A stretch of DNA of 64,000 nt, taken from NCBI GenBank assembly GCA_023150555.1, contig JAKLKQ010000023.1:1-64000 (forward strand), in the 5' to 3' direction. Below the pieces are notes generated by a model that ran no database searches, had not been told where the DNA came from, and was given only the letters and a program-made list of their open reading frames with translations. Of the stretch, positions 7,592 through 16,643 are shown in pieces. The translations under genes and the position numbers were made by a program. The stretch's first letter is position 1; each line of letters begins with the position of its first letter. This DNA comes from Planctomycetota bacterium (GTDB taxonomy: Bacteria > Planctomycetota > SZUA-567 > H5-PLA8).

Positions 7592-8956
7592 TTACGACGC
7601 TTCCTGCTCCTTGTTCCCGGCCAAATATTGAGCGCGCACGTGTGCCAGAGCCTGTTCGGGGGTCGTCAACCCGCCTTCCAGTTGCAGGTCCTCCACCTCG
7701 GACAGAATCTTACCGTACAGCGGTCCCGGTACCAGTCCGAGCGCCTTCAGGTCGTTCCCGTCGATCAGTGGCGCCGGGCGCAGATCCTCCTCGCCCAGTT
7801 CGGCGAGCTTAGCCTCGCAGTAGGCGTGCGCGTCCAGCTTCCCGTGGCTGGCCATGCAATCGAGGCGGTGCAGCGCAAGGTGCTCGTCGAAGTGCGGCTG
7901 GCGCAGGAAGCGCTTGAGCTTCGCCGGGCGCATGCGCGGGACATCCTTGAAGGCCATGTGCTGCTTTACCAGGTCGCCGACGCGTTCGATGACTTCGCCG
8001 GGAAAGCGCAGGCGCTCGAGCACTTGCGCGGCCATCTCCGCGCCGACCTTCTCGTGTTCGTTGAAGCGCACGCGGTCGGTCTTGGTGTAGGTGGGCGGCT
8101 TGCCGATGTCGTGCAGCAGCGCGCCCAGCGCAAGCGTCACCGTCGCGTGCTGCAGCTGCTCCAGCAGCATCAGCGTGTGGACCCAGACGTCGCCTTCGGG
8201 GTGGAACTCGGGCGGCTGCTCGACGCCGCACAGCGCCGCGACCTCCGGCAGCACCACGGGCAGGAGCCCGGTCTCGTGCAGCAGCTCGAAGGCGCCCCGG
8301 GGATCCGGGCCGGTGAGCATCTTCTCGAGTTCGTCGCGGATGCGTTCGGCCGAGACCGCGGTCACCTCGCTTGCGTGTGCGCACACCGCCGCCAGCGTGG
8401 CGGGCTCGATGGAAAAGCCCAGCTCGGCGGCGAAGCGCACCGCGCGCAGCAGGCGCAGCTTGTCCTCGCGGAAGCGCGCGTCCGGATCGCCGATGGCGCG
8501 CAGGACCTTGGCTTTCAGATCCGCGCGGCCGCCGACGTAATCGAGGACCTCGTTGGTGAGCGGGTCGAAGAGCAGGCCGTTGACGGTGAAGTCGCGGCGC
8601 TGCACGTCGGCCTTCTCGTCGGCGAAGGCGACCTGGTCGGGGTGGCGCCCGTCGCTGTAGCCGGACTCGGTGCGGAACGTCGCGACCTCGACCTGCCGGG
8701 GATCGTCGCCCTGGTCCAGCACGCGCACCACGCCGAAGGCTTCGCCCACCGCCACCGTTCTGGGAAACAGGGCCTGCACCTGCTCGGGTCGCGCTGAGGT
8801 CGCCACGTCCCAGTCCTTGGGCGTGCGGCCCAGTTCCATGTCGCGCACGCAGCCGCCGGCGAAGAGCGCGCGATACCCAGCCCCCGCCAAGCGGCGCACG
8901 ATGGCCTCGGCGAAGGCGCGTGGGCCGGCGGAAGCGGGGCGGGGGGCCTGAGGCAT
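7592..8956 (-). CDS. CCA tRNA nucleotidyltransferase / poly(A) polymerase family, HD domain
   Basis: 454 residues. The class II nucleotidyltransferase core shows GGCVRD (34-39), the catalytic pair D48/D50 in KDWDVAT, the RRDFTVNGLLFDP motif and a neck RIRDELEKML. A C-terminal HD domain (LLHDIGKP) is as in bacterial CCA-adding and poly(A) polymerases. Whether it adds CCA, A or CC cannot be told from sequence alone. The start was moved in from 9016 to the ATG at 8956 with CGGAGA upstream. It is 70 bases upstream of the cNMP gene, same strand. Confidence 0.88.
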   Translation of the reverse strand: MPQAPRPASAGPRAFAEAIVRRLAGAGYRALFAGGCVRDMELGRTPKDWDVATSARPEQVQALFPRTVAVGEAFGVVRVLDQGDDPRQVEVATFRTESGYSDGRHPDQVAFADEKADVQRRDFTVNGLLFDPLTNEVLDYVGGRADLKAKVLRAIGDPDARFREDKLRLLRAVRFAAELGFSIEPATLAAVCAHASEVTAVSAERIRDELEKMLTGPDPRGAFELLHETGLLPVVLPEVAALCGVEQPPEFHPEGDVWVHTLMLLEQLQHATVTLALGALLHDIGKPPTYTKTDRVRFNEHEKVGAEMAAQVLERLRFPGEVIERVGDLVKQHMAFKDVPRMRPAKLKRFLRQPHFDEHLALHRLDCMASHGKLDAHAYCEAKLAELGEEDLRPAPLIDGNDLKALGLVPGPLYGKILSEVEDLQLEGGLTTPEQALAHVRAQYLAGNKEQEAS

Positions 8957-9053
8957 CGGGTCTCCGGTCGGCCGGTATCGGAGCGGTTGGCTCTGGCGCG
9001 GCTCTCGAAACATCATATCATCGCCCAGGACTCAAGGGGACCGGAGATCGGGG

Positions 9054-9614
9054 ATGGCCAGGCGGGCGGTCGAGGAAGAAGAAGAGGACGTCCTCGAGGA
9101 CGAAGAGCCGCAAGGCGGTGAGGAGGAGGAGTACGTCGTCTGTCCGGTCTGCCAAGGCCGGGGCCGCGGCTGCCGATTCTGCGACGGCTTCGGTGACGTC
9201 CATCCCGACGACGTCGGACCCATCCTGGCCGCGGCCAAGAAGGAAGGCAGCGCCAAGACCCTGCTGATGGTCGGCGGCGGCACCCTGTTCCTGGGGCTGC
9301 TGATTGTGATCTTCATACTGGTCAGCAGCGCCAAGCCGGCAGGCGATGACAGCGGCTCGGGCGGCGGCGAAGGCGGTGCTGCGGCGGGCGGAAGCGGCGC
9401 CGGCGGCGCGCCGATCGACGAAGGCACCAAGCAGGATCCGGCCGACGAGGAAGCGCGCGGCAATCTGGTGGCCATGAAACTGATGATGAAGGCCAAGCAG
9501 TACCAGAAGGCCATCGAGATCGGCGAGAAGGCCCTGGCCACGGCCAAGGACCCGAACCTCAAGAAGAACATCCAGAAGGAACTCGACAAGGCCCGCCAGG
9601 CCGGCGGCGGATAG
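9054..9614 (+). CDS. Zinc-ribbon single-pass membrane protein
   Basis: 186 residues. An acidic N-terminus (EEEEEDVLEDEE) precedes a DnaJ-like zinc ribbon CPVCQGRGRGCRFCDGFG (about 30-47). One TM helix follows (about 73-90, LLMVGGGTLFLGLLIVIFIL), then a Gly/Ser linker and a short TPR-like helical pair (EARGNLVAMKLMMKAKQYQKA). Probably cytoplasmic zinc ribbon, extracytoplasmic helices. GGAG precedes ATG. Divergent from the CCA-family gene. No function assigned. Confidence 0.8.
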   Translation: MARRAVEEEEEDVLEDEEPQGGEEEEYVVCPVCQGRGRGCRFCDGFGDVHPDDVGPILAAAKKEGSAKTLLMVGGGTLFLGLLIVIFILVSSAKPAGDDSGSGGGEGGAAAGGSGAGGAPIDEGTKQDPADEEARGNLVAMKLMMKAKQYQKAIEIGEKALATAKDPNLKKNIQKELDKARQAGGG

Positions 9615-9670
9615 CCGACGCTTTCCCCCTGAATTTTCATTTGCTTCACTTTCCGGCCTCGTCTATTTAA

Positions 9671-9715
9671 GGTGTTAATATAAAAAGGGTTACGCACATG
9701 TGCGCAATGTGCACT
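9671..9715 (+). promoter_or_regulatory. AT-rich promoter region with ACATGTGC element
   Basis: TAATATAAAA (9676-9685) is followed by the 12-bp palindrome CGCACATGTGCG (9693-9704) and then AATGTGCAC. The ACATGTGC core (9696-9703) begins 101 bases before the sigma start and ends 93 bases before it. The paralogous sigma gene at 58175 has the same core after a TATAAT at almost the same distance. Candidate promoter and operator; not experimentally supported. Confidence 0.45.
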
Positions 9716-9796
9716 AAGAATCTTTCGGACTTTCCGCACTTTCCTGGAAAACCGGGCTTCCTGGCGGCGACGCGCTGGTAGGAGGCGAAAGGGTTC

Positions 9797-10411
9797 ATGA
9801 GCGTCACGACGTCGGCCAAAGAGATCCTCGCGCGCACTGCCGCCGGCCCGGATGGCCTTCCCGAGGCCTTCTGGGAGCTGGTGGAGCGCTACCGCGGGGA
9901 GCTGGTCAACCAGGCCTACGCCATTCTCGGCAGCCTGCCGGACGCCGAGGACGTCGTTCAGGAATCCCTCTGCGAGGCCTTCAACAACCGCAAGCGGCTG
10001 GTGGAGGCGCGCTCGCTGGGCGCGCTGCTGCGTTCCATCAACCGCGCCAACGCGCTGGACCGCCGCCGCAGCGAACGCCGGGAGACGGACAAGTCCCAGC
10101 GCAAGCAGCGGCACGCGCCGCAGCGCATGGCCACGACCGGCGGCTTCTCGATGGTCGAACTGCGCGACGCGCTCGCGCAGGCCGTCGAGAAGCTCCCCGC
10201 GAAGGAGCGCTCGGTGGTGGTGCTCAAGTACTGGGAGCACCTCTCCTACGAGCAGATCGCGGCGCGGTTGAACCTGCCGCTGACCACCGTCTGGCGGTTG
10301 TACTACCAAGCCTCGCAGCGCCTGTTTGCCAAGCTACAGGCCCCCTTGGAAGCCCCGGCCGCGCCCGCACCGGCCCCGGCTCCCGAGCTGCCCGAAAGGA
10401 CCGAGGCATGA
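9797..10411 (+). CDS. ECF RNA polymerase sigma factor (module 1)
   Basis: 204 residues. Region 2 is about 25-90 (FWELVERYRGELVNQA, DAEDVVQESLCEAF). Region 4 is about 140-185 (LPAKERSVVVLKYWEHLSYE, QIAARLNLPLTTVWRLY). A Pro/Ala tail follows. GGAGG lies upstream of ATG. The stop overlaps the start of the zinc-finger/toroid gene (ATGA at 10408), so the two are co-translated and the partner probably controls it. It is a clear paralogue of the sigma at 57534-58175, sharing the QRM/KRL-TTGGFS linker before region 4. Confidence 0.9.
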   Translation: MSVTTSAKEILARTAAGPDGLPEAFWELVERYRGELVNQAYAILGSLPDAEDVVQESLCEAFNNRKRLVEARSLGALLRSINRANALDRRRSERRETDKSQRKQRHAPQRMATTGGFSMVELRDALAQAVEKLPAKERSVVVLKYWEHLSYEQIAARLNLPLTTVWRLYYQASQRLFAKLQAPLEAPAAPAPAPAPELPERTEA

Positions 10412-12336
10412 TCTCCGTCGACGATTGCCGCACCCTGGAAGAGCTGGTGCCCCCGTACGTGGAAGGCGGCCTGAAGCGCGAGGAACGCGCGGCCGTCGAG
10501 GCCCACCTGCAGGGCTGCGCGCGCTGCCGCGAGTCCGTGCGGCGCTTCGAGAAGATGCAGGCCCTGGCCGAAGGCACCTTCGGCGGCAAGGTTCTCAGTA
10601 ACGACTTCGACCAGAAGACCGGCAGCCGCATGCAGGCCATCTCCACCGGCCCGCTGCCGCGGATGGAAGAGGACGAGGAATCAGTCGAGGCCGCCGCGAC
10701 TGGCGGATTCCTGGAAAGCCTCTCGCTGCAGTTCGGCGCCGCGCCGTGGTGGATCATCTCCGGCGCCTTCCACGCCCTTCTGATCCTGCTCGTCTTCCTT
10801 ATCGGCATGGTCGTGATGCAGGCCAAGCAGCAGGACGTGGTCATTGTCACCGACCTCGAGAAGCAGGAGAAGCCGCCCGAGCCGGAGAAGAAGCTCGAGC
10901 GCGACATCATCGAGAAGCCCGTCCCCATCGTCCAGAGCGAGGTCGTCAGCGACCAGACGCCCATCGTCACGCATGAGGTCGTCGAGTTCGCCGAGACGGC
11001 CGAGACCGACAACGAGAGCGACGCGCACGACACCAAGGGCGAGGACGGTATCAGCGACATCTGGCTGGGCGGGCAGGGCACTGTCGGCTCCATCGGCGTC
11101 GGCGGCGGCGGGCGCGCGGGCGCCTTTGGCCGTCCCAACGGCGCGGGCGGGAGGCTGCGCCGGGCGGTGGCCGGCGGCGGCGGCAAAGCCACCGAGTCCT
11201 CCGTCGACGCGGCGCTGGCCTGGCTGGCGCGCCACCAGGAAAAGGACGGCTCCTGGGACTGCGACAAGTACCTCGACAACAAGGCCACGCGCTGGGGCTA
11301 CCAGGCGTCGTTCTCGGCCAAGTACGATCCGGGCATCACCGGGCTGGCCCTGCTGGCCTTCCTGGGCGCCGGCCACAGCTCGAAGATCGGCAAGTACAAG
11401 GGCAACGTGAAGGCCGCCATCGACTACCTGCTGGCCCAGCAGGGTCCGGACGGCGACTTCACCAGCAAGGTCAAGCCCTGCCATTCGAACGTGACCATGT
11501 ACTGCCACTGCATCGCCACGCTGGCCTTGGCCGAAGCGCTGGCTATGGAAGGCGGCGCGCGCGGCAAGATCGACACCTATCAGGCGAGCCAGGGCAAGCT
11601 CGGCGGCTTGGCCGGCGCGGTGGCGAAGGGCGTCGACCTGATCCTCAAGTGGCAGGGCCTCAACGGACACGGCGCGTGGAGCTACTCGTTCGGCGGTCCC
11701 GAGTTGACCGGTCCGCTCGATCCCACCGCCACCGGCTGGGCGATGATGGCGCTGAAGTCTGCCAAGGTCGCCGGTATCGAGATCCCCATCGACCACTTCC
11801 GGCGCGCCAGCGACGGCCTGAAGTCCATCACCTTCATTGACAAGACCAAAGGCGACTACGGTTGGGCGATCGCCGGCTACCGCGCACAGAACGCCATGCC
11901 CTTCAACTCCAAAGGCTACGCGTGCACGGCCGCAATGTGCGTTGGGCAGCTGTTCACCGGCGCCGACCGCGCCGAAGCCGGCGTCGACGGCGGCATCGAA
12001 CTGATCACGCAGGAAGACGCGCTGCCCGCGTGGATCTTCCAGCCCAACGACGCCACCACCGACTACCAGAATCTCTACTACTGGTACTATGGCACGCTGG
12101 CCTGTTTCCAGGCCGGCGGCGACGCATGGAAGAAGTGGAACGAGAAGATGAAGACCGCCCTGGTTCCCAACCAGCGCAAGGGCGGCCCGATGGACGGCAC
12201 GCCGCAGGACATCGACGGCTCGTGGGATCCCAACTGCGTCTGGAGCGCCTGGGCCGGCCGCGTCTTCTCTACGTCCATGGGCGCGCTGTGCCTCGAGGTC
12301 TACTACCGCTACCTGCCGATCTACCGCGACAAGTAA
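10408..12336 (+). CDS. Zinc-finger anti-sigma-like membrane protein with alpha/alpha-toroid domain
   Basis: 642 residues. An N-terminal zinc-finger of anti-sigma type (H33, C37, C40 in HLQGCARC) precedes a TM helix at about 116-138 (WIISGAFHALLILLVFLIG). A TonB-like Pro/Glu-rich region (EKQEKPPEPEKKLERD) and a Gly-rich linker lead to a prenyltransferase/squalene-cyclase-type toroid (from about 265, DAALAWLARHQEKDGSWD, TGLALLAFLGAGH). Likely role: membrane regulator of the coupled sigma factor with an extracytoplasmic sensor. The toroid is probably non-enzymatic; no DxDD cyclase motif was seen. Confidence 0.85.
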   Translation: MISVDDCRTLEELVPPYVEGGLKREERAAVEAHLQGCARCRESVRRFEKMQALAEGTFGGKVLSNDFDQKTGSRMQAISTGPLPRMEEDEESVEAAATGGFLESLSLQFGAAPWWIISGAFHALLILLVFLIGMVVMQAKQQDVVIVTDLEKQEKPPEPEKKLERDIIEKPVPIVQSEVVSDQTPIVTHEVVEFAETAETDNESDAHDTKGEDGISDIWLGGQGTVGSIGVGGGGRAGAFGRPNGAGGRLRRAVAGGGGKATESSVDAALAWLARHQEKDGSWDCDKYLDNKATRWGYQASFSAKYDPGITGLALLAFLGAGHSSKIGKYKGNVKAAIDYLLAQQGPDGDFTSKVKPCHSNVTMYCHCIATLALAEALAMEGGARGKIDTYQASQGKLGGLAGAVAKGVDLILKWQGLNGHGAWSYSFGGPELTGPLDPTATGWAMMALKSAKVAGIEIPIDHFRRASDGLKSITFIDKTKGDYGWAIAGYRAQNAMPFNSKGYACTAAMCVGQLFTGADRAEAGVDGGIELITQEDALPAWIFQPNDATTDYQNLYYWYYGTLACFQAGGDAWKKWNEKMKTALVPNQRKGGPMDGTPQDIDGSWDPNCVWSAWAGRVFSTSMGALCLEVYYRYLPIYRDK

Positions 12337-12364
12337 CCGCTCGCTTTTCCACCGGCGGACGCAC

Positions 12365-12397
12365 GACGGGGCGCTTGACGCGCCCCGTCTGCGTTTG
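12365..12397 (+). terminator. Hairpin terminator
   Basis: GACGGGGCGC (12365-12374) pairs perfectly with GCGCCCCGTC (12380-12389) around a 5-base loop and is followed by TGCGTTT. It lies 29 bases after the toroid gene stop. The U-tract is short. Confidence 0.65.
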
Positions 12398-12464
12398 GGC
12401 TGTCCCGCGTCCGGCTTTTCGGTAGAGTGACCCTCGCTATTCAACGTACACGAGGCCCCGCGCC

Positions 12465-13589
12465 ATGCCCGTTTCCGGCAAGGAACCCACGCATCCCAAT
12501 TGGACGCCCGCGCCCGTCGCCACCCCCTGGGACGACCTGCTCGCCGGGATTGCCTCCGCGGACGACTGGGCGAAGAAGCGCCCGTCCGTGCGCGAACGGT
12601 TCCTGGCGTTCCTGAAAGACGAGGCCGCGCCGCCGCGCCCGCGCGATCTCGGCCTGCGCGACGAAGGCGATGCCATCGATGCCGGCGGCTTCACGGTCCG
12701 GCGCGTCTCGTACAAGGTCGAGAGCGACGAACGCGCGCACGCGTACGTGGCCGTGCCCGACGGCCCCGCGCCGCAGGGCGGCTATCCCGCCGTGCTGTGC
12801 GTGCATGGCACGACCAACTGGGGCGCGCGGCAGACGCTGGGCCTGCGGCCCGAGCCAAACGACCCCGACGCGAAGCGCGGCGTCGACGGGAAGGACTTCG
12901 CGCGGCAGCTGGTACGCACGGGTTTCGTGACGCTGTCGCCCGAGCACTTCTGCTGCGCGACGCGCTGCCCGAAAGAAGGCCCCTACGACACCGCGGCCTT
13001 TTACCGTAAGCACCCGAAGTGGTCGGCGGTGGGTAAGTCCACTTACGAGAACGCCGTCGCGCTGGACGTGCTCGCGTCACTGCCGAACGTCGACGCCGAG
13101 CGCCTGGGCGTGACGGGGCACAGCCTGGGCGGGCATAACTCCATTTTCCTGGCCGCCTACGACGAACGCATCCGCTGCGCCGTGCCCAGCTGCGGGGGCC
13201 CGACGATCAACCAGAACCCCGCGCCGCTGCACTGGTCGCGCGACCACTGGTACGTCTACCAGCCCGACCTGCGAGAAAAGCTGCTGCGCGGCGAACGCAT
13301 TGCATGCGATTACCACGAGATGCTCGCGCTGGCCGCGCCGCGCGTGGCGATGCTGGACCTCTTCGCGCTCAACGACGGCGACCCGGCGATGCAGGCGCAG
13401 CGCGCGCAGCTGCACCTTGTCGTGCACAGGCTCTACCGGTTGCTCGGCCGCGAAGAGGCGCACGCGTACCTGGCCTTCGGCGACGGGCACAGCATGCCGG
13501 ACCTCACGCGCACCGCCCTGGTCAGCTGGTTCGCGCGCTGGCTGAACCACGGCGGCGACCCGCGCGGGCAGTGGCAGGTGCCGTATTGA
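12465..13589 (+). CDS. Alpha/beta hydrolase (dienelactone-hydrolase/acetyl-esterase-like)
   Basis: 374 residues. Serine-hydrolase fold with oxyanion strand AVLCVHGTTNWG, nucleophile S220 in GHSLGG and catalytic His342 in FGDGHSMPD. No signal peptide, so probably cytoplasmic. The layout resembles the large dienelactone hydrolase/acetyl-xylan-esterase-like families common in planctomycetes. Substrate unknown. Weak GAGG before ATG; a terminator hairpin separates it from the toroid gene. Confidence 0.85.
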   Translation: MPVSGKEPTHPNWTPAPVATPWDDLLAGIASADDWAKKRPSVRERFLAFLKDEAAPPRPRDLGLRDEGDAIDAGGFTVRRVSYKVESDERAHAYVAVPDGPAPQGGYPAVLCVHGTTNWGARQTLGLRPEPNDPDAKRGVDGKDFARQLVRTGFVTLSPEHFCCATRCPKEGPYDTAAFYRKHPKWSAVGKSTYENAVALDVLASLPNVDAERLGVTGHSLGGHNSIFLAAYDERIRCAVPSCGGPTINQNPAPLHWSRDHWYVYQPDLREKLLRGERIACDYHEMLALAAPRVAMLDLFALNDGDPAMQAQRAQLHLVVHRLYRLLGREEAHAYLAFGDGHSMPDLTRTALVSWFARWLNHGGDPRGQWQVPY

Positions 13590-13632
13590 CGGTTATCCTT
13601 TTAAGTACGCACAACCACATAGGAGACCGGCG

Positions 13633-14019
13633 ATGAAGATTGAGCACGTGGCGTGGCAGGCGAAGGACCCGGTGAAGGTCGCCGGCTGGTACGTCGAGCA
13701 CCTCGGCTTTCAGGTCAAGCGCGGCTTCAAGGAACCGCCCTACGCTCACTTCCTGGCCGACTCGACGGGGCAGGTGATGATCGAGATCTACAACAACCCC
13801 AAGGCCTCCATTCCCGATTACGGGAAGCAGCACCCGCTGCTGCTGCACCTGGCCTTCGTCAGCGAGGACGTCGCCGCCGACCGCGCGCGCCTGATCGCCG
13901 CCGGCGCGAAGCCCGAGGGCGAGATCGACAAGCTGCCCGACGGTGACGAACTGTGCATGCTGCGCGACCCGTGGGGCTTCCCGATCCAGCTCGCCAAGCG
14001 CGGCAGGCGCATGGTGTAG
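13633..14019 (+). CDS. VOC (glyoxalase/bleomycin resistance-like) protein
   Basis: 128 residues with two beta-alpha-beta-beta-beta half modules: IEHVAWQAKDPVKVAGWY with LGF, and LLHLAFVSEDVAADRARL with RDPWGFPIQL. The metal-binding pattern is plausible (H5, E52, H72 region, final Q). AGGAGA precedes ATG. The family covers lyases, isomerases and resistance proteins; the substrate here cannot be told. Confidence 0.85.
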   Translation: MKIEHVAWQAKDPVKVAGWYVEHLGFQVKRGFKEPPYAHFLADSTGQVMIEIYNNPKASIPDYGKQHPLLLHLAFVSEDVAADRARLIAAGAKPEGEIDKLPDGDELCMLRDPWGFPIQLAKRGRRMV

Positions 14020-14062
14020 CGCCCCATTTGCCGCCGCCGAATTTTATGGATAAGGAGACGCC

Positions 14063-15577
14063 ATGACGCCCCGCGAAGCCTACGACCAGCTCGCCACGCA
14101 CTCGAAGAAGACCTCGGTCTTCGGTTCCATCGGCTCGGTGCTGGGCTGGGACCAGCGCACCTACATGCCCGGAGGCGGGTCGAAGCACCGCAGCGAGCAA
14201 CTCAGCCTGCTGGCCGGCATGGGACACGCCATGCGCACGGACCCGCGCATCGGCGAATGGCTCGCGGTGGCCGAAGGCAGTGACCTGGCGAAAAATCCCG
14301 AGTCGGTCGAGGCCGTCAATCTGCGCGAGTGGCGGCGCGGGTTCGACAAGGCGACGAAGATCCCGCAGGCGCTGGTGGAGGCCCTGAGCAAGGCCACCAG
14401 CCGCGGCTACGACGCGTGGGTGCAGGCGCGCAAGGACAATAGCTTCGCGGCCTTCCGCCCGCACCTGGAGGAGATCGTCGGCCTCGTGCGCGAGAAGGCC
14501 GACGCGCTGGGCTGGAAGACTTCGCGCTACGACGCGCTGGCCGACAACTACGAGCCCGACGCGACGGCCGCCAGCATCCGCGCGGTCTTCGAGCCCCTGC
14601 GCAAGGAATTGGCCGAATTGGTCGCGCGCCTGGCCGCGACCGGCAGGCGCCCCGATCCGTCGGTGATGGACAACGACTACCCGGTTGCCGCGCAGCAGAA
14701 CCTGTGCCTCGAAGGAGCCAAGGACATCGGCTTCGACTTCGAATGCGGGCGCCTGGATATCACCACCCACCCGTTCTGCAGCTCCTTCGGGCCCGGCGAC
14801 ACGCGCCTGACCACGCGCTACCACCCGCGCCACTTCAGCCACGGCTTCTTCGGCACGCTGCACGAGGCCGGCCACGGCCTGTATGGCCAGGGCCTGCCGC
14901 AGGAGCACTTCGGAACGCCCATGGGTAACTCGGTCTCGCTGGGCATCCACGAGTCGCAGTCGCGCATGTGGGAGAACTTCGTGGGCCGCAGCCGCGCGTT
15001 CTGGATATTCTTCCTGCCCAAAGCGCAGAAGGCCTTCCCTGGAGCGATGGGCGGCAAGAAGGTGGACGACGTGTACTTTGCCATCAACGAGTCGCAGCGC
15101 GACTTCATCCGCGTCGAGGCCGACGAATCCACCTACAACCTGCACATCATGCTGCGCTTCGAGATGGAGCTGAAGCTGATCAAAGGGCAGATCTCGGTCG
15201 CCGACGCGCCCGGCGCGTGGAATGAGACCTTCAAGAAGCTGTTGGGCCTGGATGTGCCCGACGACGCCAACGGCATCCTGCAGGACGTCCACTGGAGCGG
15301 TGGGGGCTTCGGGTACTTCCCGACCTACTGCATGGGCAACCTCTTTGCCGCGCAGTTCTTCGAGCAGGCCCGCGCTGACGTGGGCGACTTGGATGCGCAG
15401 TTCGCGAAGGGCGAGTTCCGCCCGCTATTGGGCTGGCTGCGCGAGAAGATTCACGCGCAAGGCATGCGCTACCGCAGCGCGAAGCTGTGCGAGAAGGTCA
15501 CCGGCAAGCCGCTGTCCCACGCGCCTTTGATGCGGCACCTCAAGGCCAAGCTCGAGCCGCTCTACGGCCTGGGTTGA
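14063..15577 (+). CDS. Metallocarboxypeptidase Taq family (peptidase M32)
   Basis: 504 residues, the usual M32 length. The zinc motif HEAGH is at 267-271 (LHEAGHGLYGQGLP), followed by the diagnostic GIHESQSRMWEN about 25 residues later. The C-terminus has the family's TYCMGNLFAAQFFE and MRYRSAKLCEKVTG segments. Cytoplasmic enzyme that releases C-terminal amino acids. AAGGAG sits 5 bases before ATG. It converges on the cyclophilin-like gene with a 4-base gap. Confidence 0.93.
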   Translation: MTPREAYDQLATHSKKTSVFGSIGSVLGWDQRTYMPGGGSKHRSEQLSLLAGMGHAMRTDPRIGEWLAVAEGSDLAKNPESVEAVNLREWRRGFDKATKIPQALVEALSKATSRGYDAWVQARKDNSFAAFRPHLEEIVGLVREKADALGWKTSRYDALADNYEPDATAASIRAVFEPLRKELAELVARLAATGRRPDPSVMDNDYPVAAQQNLCLEGAKDIGFDFECGRLDITTHPFCSSFGPGDTRLTTRYHPRHFSHGFFGTLHEAGHGLYGQGLPQEHFGTPMGNSVSLGIHESQSRMWENFVGRSRAFWIFFLPKAQKAFPGAMGGKKVDDVYFAINESQRDFIRVEADESTYNLHIMLRFEMELKLIKGQISVADAPGAWNETFKKLLGLDVPDDANGILQDVHWSGGGFGYFPTYCMGNLFAAQFFEQARADVGDLDAQFAKGEFRPLLGWLREKIHAQGMRYRSAKLCEKVTGKPLSHAPLMRHLKAKLEPLYGLG

Positions 15578-15581
15578 TCGG

Positions 15582-16643
15582 TTATTCGGCCGAGCGGTGT
15601 TCGAAGCGGCTCACCAGCCAGAAGAATGCCGTCGCGCCCGCGAACAGCAACGTGCCGGCCTCGGGACGCGCGGCGCCGGGGTCCGTCGCAGCGGACGGCT
15701 CCTGCGCCTGCGGCGCGAGGAGCACGAACAGCCCGAAGGCCCCGGCCATCAGGCAGGCCATGCCCAGCGCAACCAGCGCCTGCCGGGGCACCCGCGCGCC
15801 GAATAAGTGCAGCCCAAGCCCCAGCAGCAACAGCACCAGCGTGAGCGCGAAGACGGGGTCCTGCCCCGCGGGCCTGGGAATCTCCGGAGGCGCGCGCAGG
15901 CGCTGGCGCTCGGAGACCTGGAAGTAGCGCGGGTCGGCGGTGCGGCGGTGGTTGATCTCGACGATCTGCTCGTAGGCCAGGTCCGTCGGCAGGGGATCGT
16001 TGGGCTCGAGGATCAGAGTCTCGAGCACCACCAGCGGTTGCGTGGGTTGGAAGCTGGCGTAGAGCTCGATCTCGTCGATGTAGCGCATCGTCTGAGTGCC
16101 GGGCATCACGCGCGCAAAGACGCTGGCGTGCGTCTCTATGTACGGCGTCGAGCCGGCGTAGATCTGGATCCCTTCCTTGCTCTCGGCCAGTTTCGCGAAC
16201 ATCACGCTGCCGTACAGCACATCGCGCTCGCCGACGTCGGATTGGACCTTGCGCAGAACTTTGCGCTGCGCTGGGGTCAGCGGGACATGGCGCGTGTTCC
16301 AGTGCCCCACGACGAACTTCTTCCCGCGCCGGACCTCGTTGATTAACGTGCCGTCGTAAACGCCCGCGCGCGCCAGTTCCAGGAAGTAGCGGCTGGCGTG
16401 CGGCGCGACGTCGGGCTGCACCGCGATGCGGAGCCACCCCAGCGTGGTCTTGAAGACCACGTGCTTGGCCAGGTCCTTGTCCACCCAGGCGTTGTTGAAG
16501 CGGATCTGGCCCGCCGGCGGGACCTCGGGTTCCGCTGCGTCTCCGCCTTCGCCGGCACGGAGCGTTGAAGTCACCAGAAGCGCCAGCACCGCGAACCGCG
16601 CGGCGTGCGGAGCGGAAAAAGTGAGCGAAGCTTTTCGGTTCAT
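15582..16643 (-). CDS. Secreted/membrane cyclophilin-like protein
   Basis: 353 residues. A signal peptide (FAVLALLVTSTLRAGEG) is followed by a diverged cyclophilin-type domain (KTTLGWLRIAVQPDVAPHAS, FLELARAGVYDGT, LYGSVMFAKL, FARVMPGTQTMRYIDEIEL). Three C-terminal TM helices come next (about 268-347, TLVLLLLGLGLHLFG). Standard PPIase active-site residues (FHR, QGG) are not evident, so activity is doubtful. The start overlaps the stop of the upstream multi-TM gene (ATGA), implying a joint function in the membrane. Confidence 0.7.
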   Translation of the reverse strand: MNRKASLTFSAPHAARFAVLALLVTSTLRAGEGGDAAEPEVPPAGQIRFNNAWVDKDLAKHVVFKTTLGWLRIAVQPDVAPHASRYFLELARAGVYDGTLINEVRRGKKFVVGHWNTRHVPLTPAQRKVLRKVQSDVGERDVLYGSVMFAKLAESKEGIQIYAGSTPYIETHASVFARVMPGTQTMRYIDEIELYASFQPTQPLVVLETLILEPNDPLPTDLAYEQIVEINHRRTADPRYFQVSERQRLRAPPEIPRPAGQDPVFALTLVLLLLGLGLHLFGARVPRQALVALGMACLMAGAFGLFVLLAPQAQEPSAATDPGAARPEAGTLLFAGATAFFWLVSRFEHRSAE

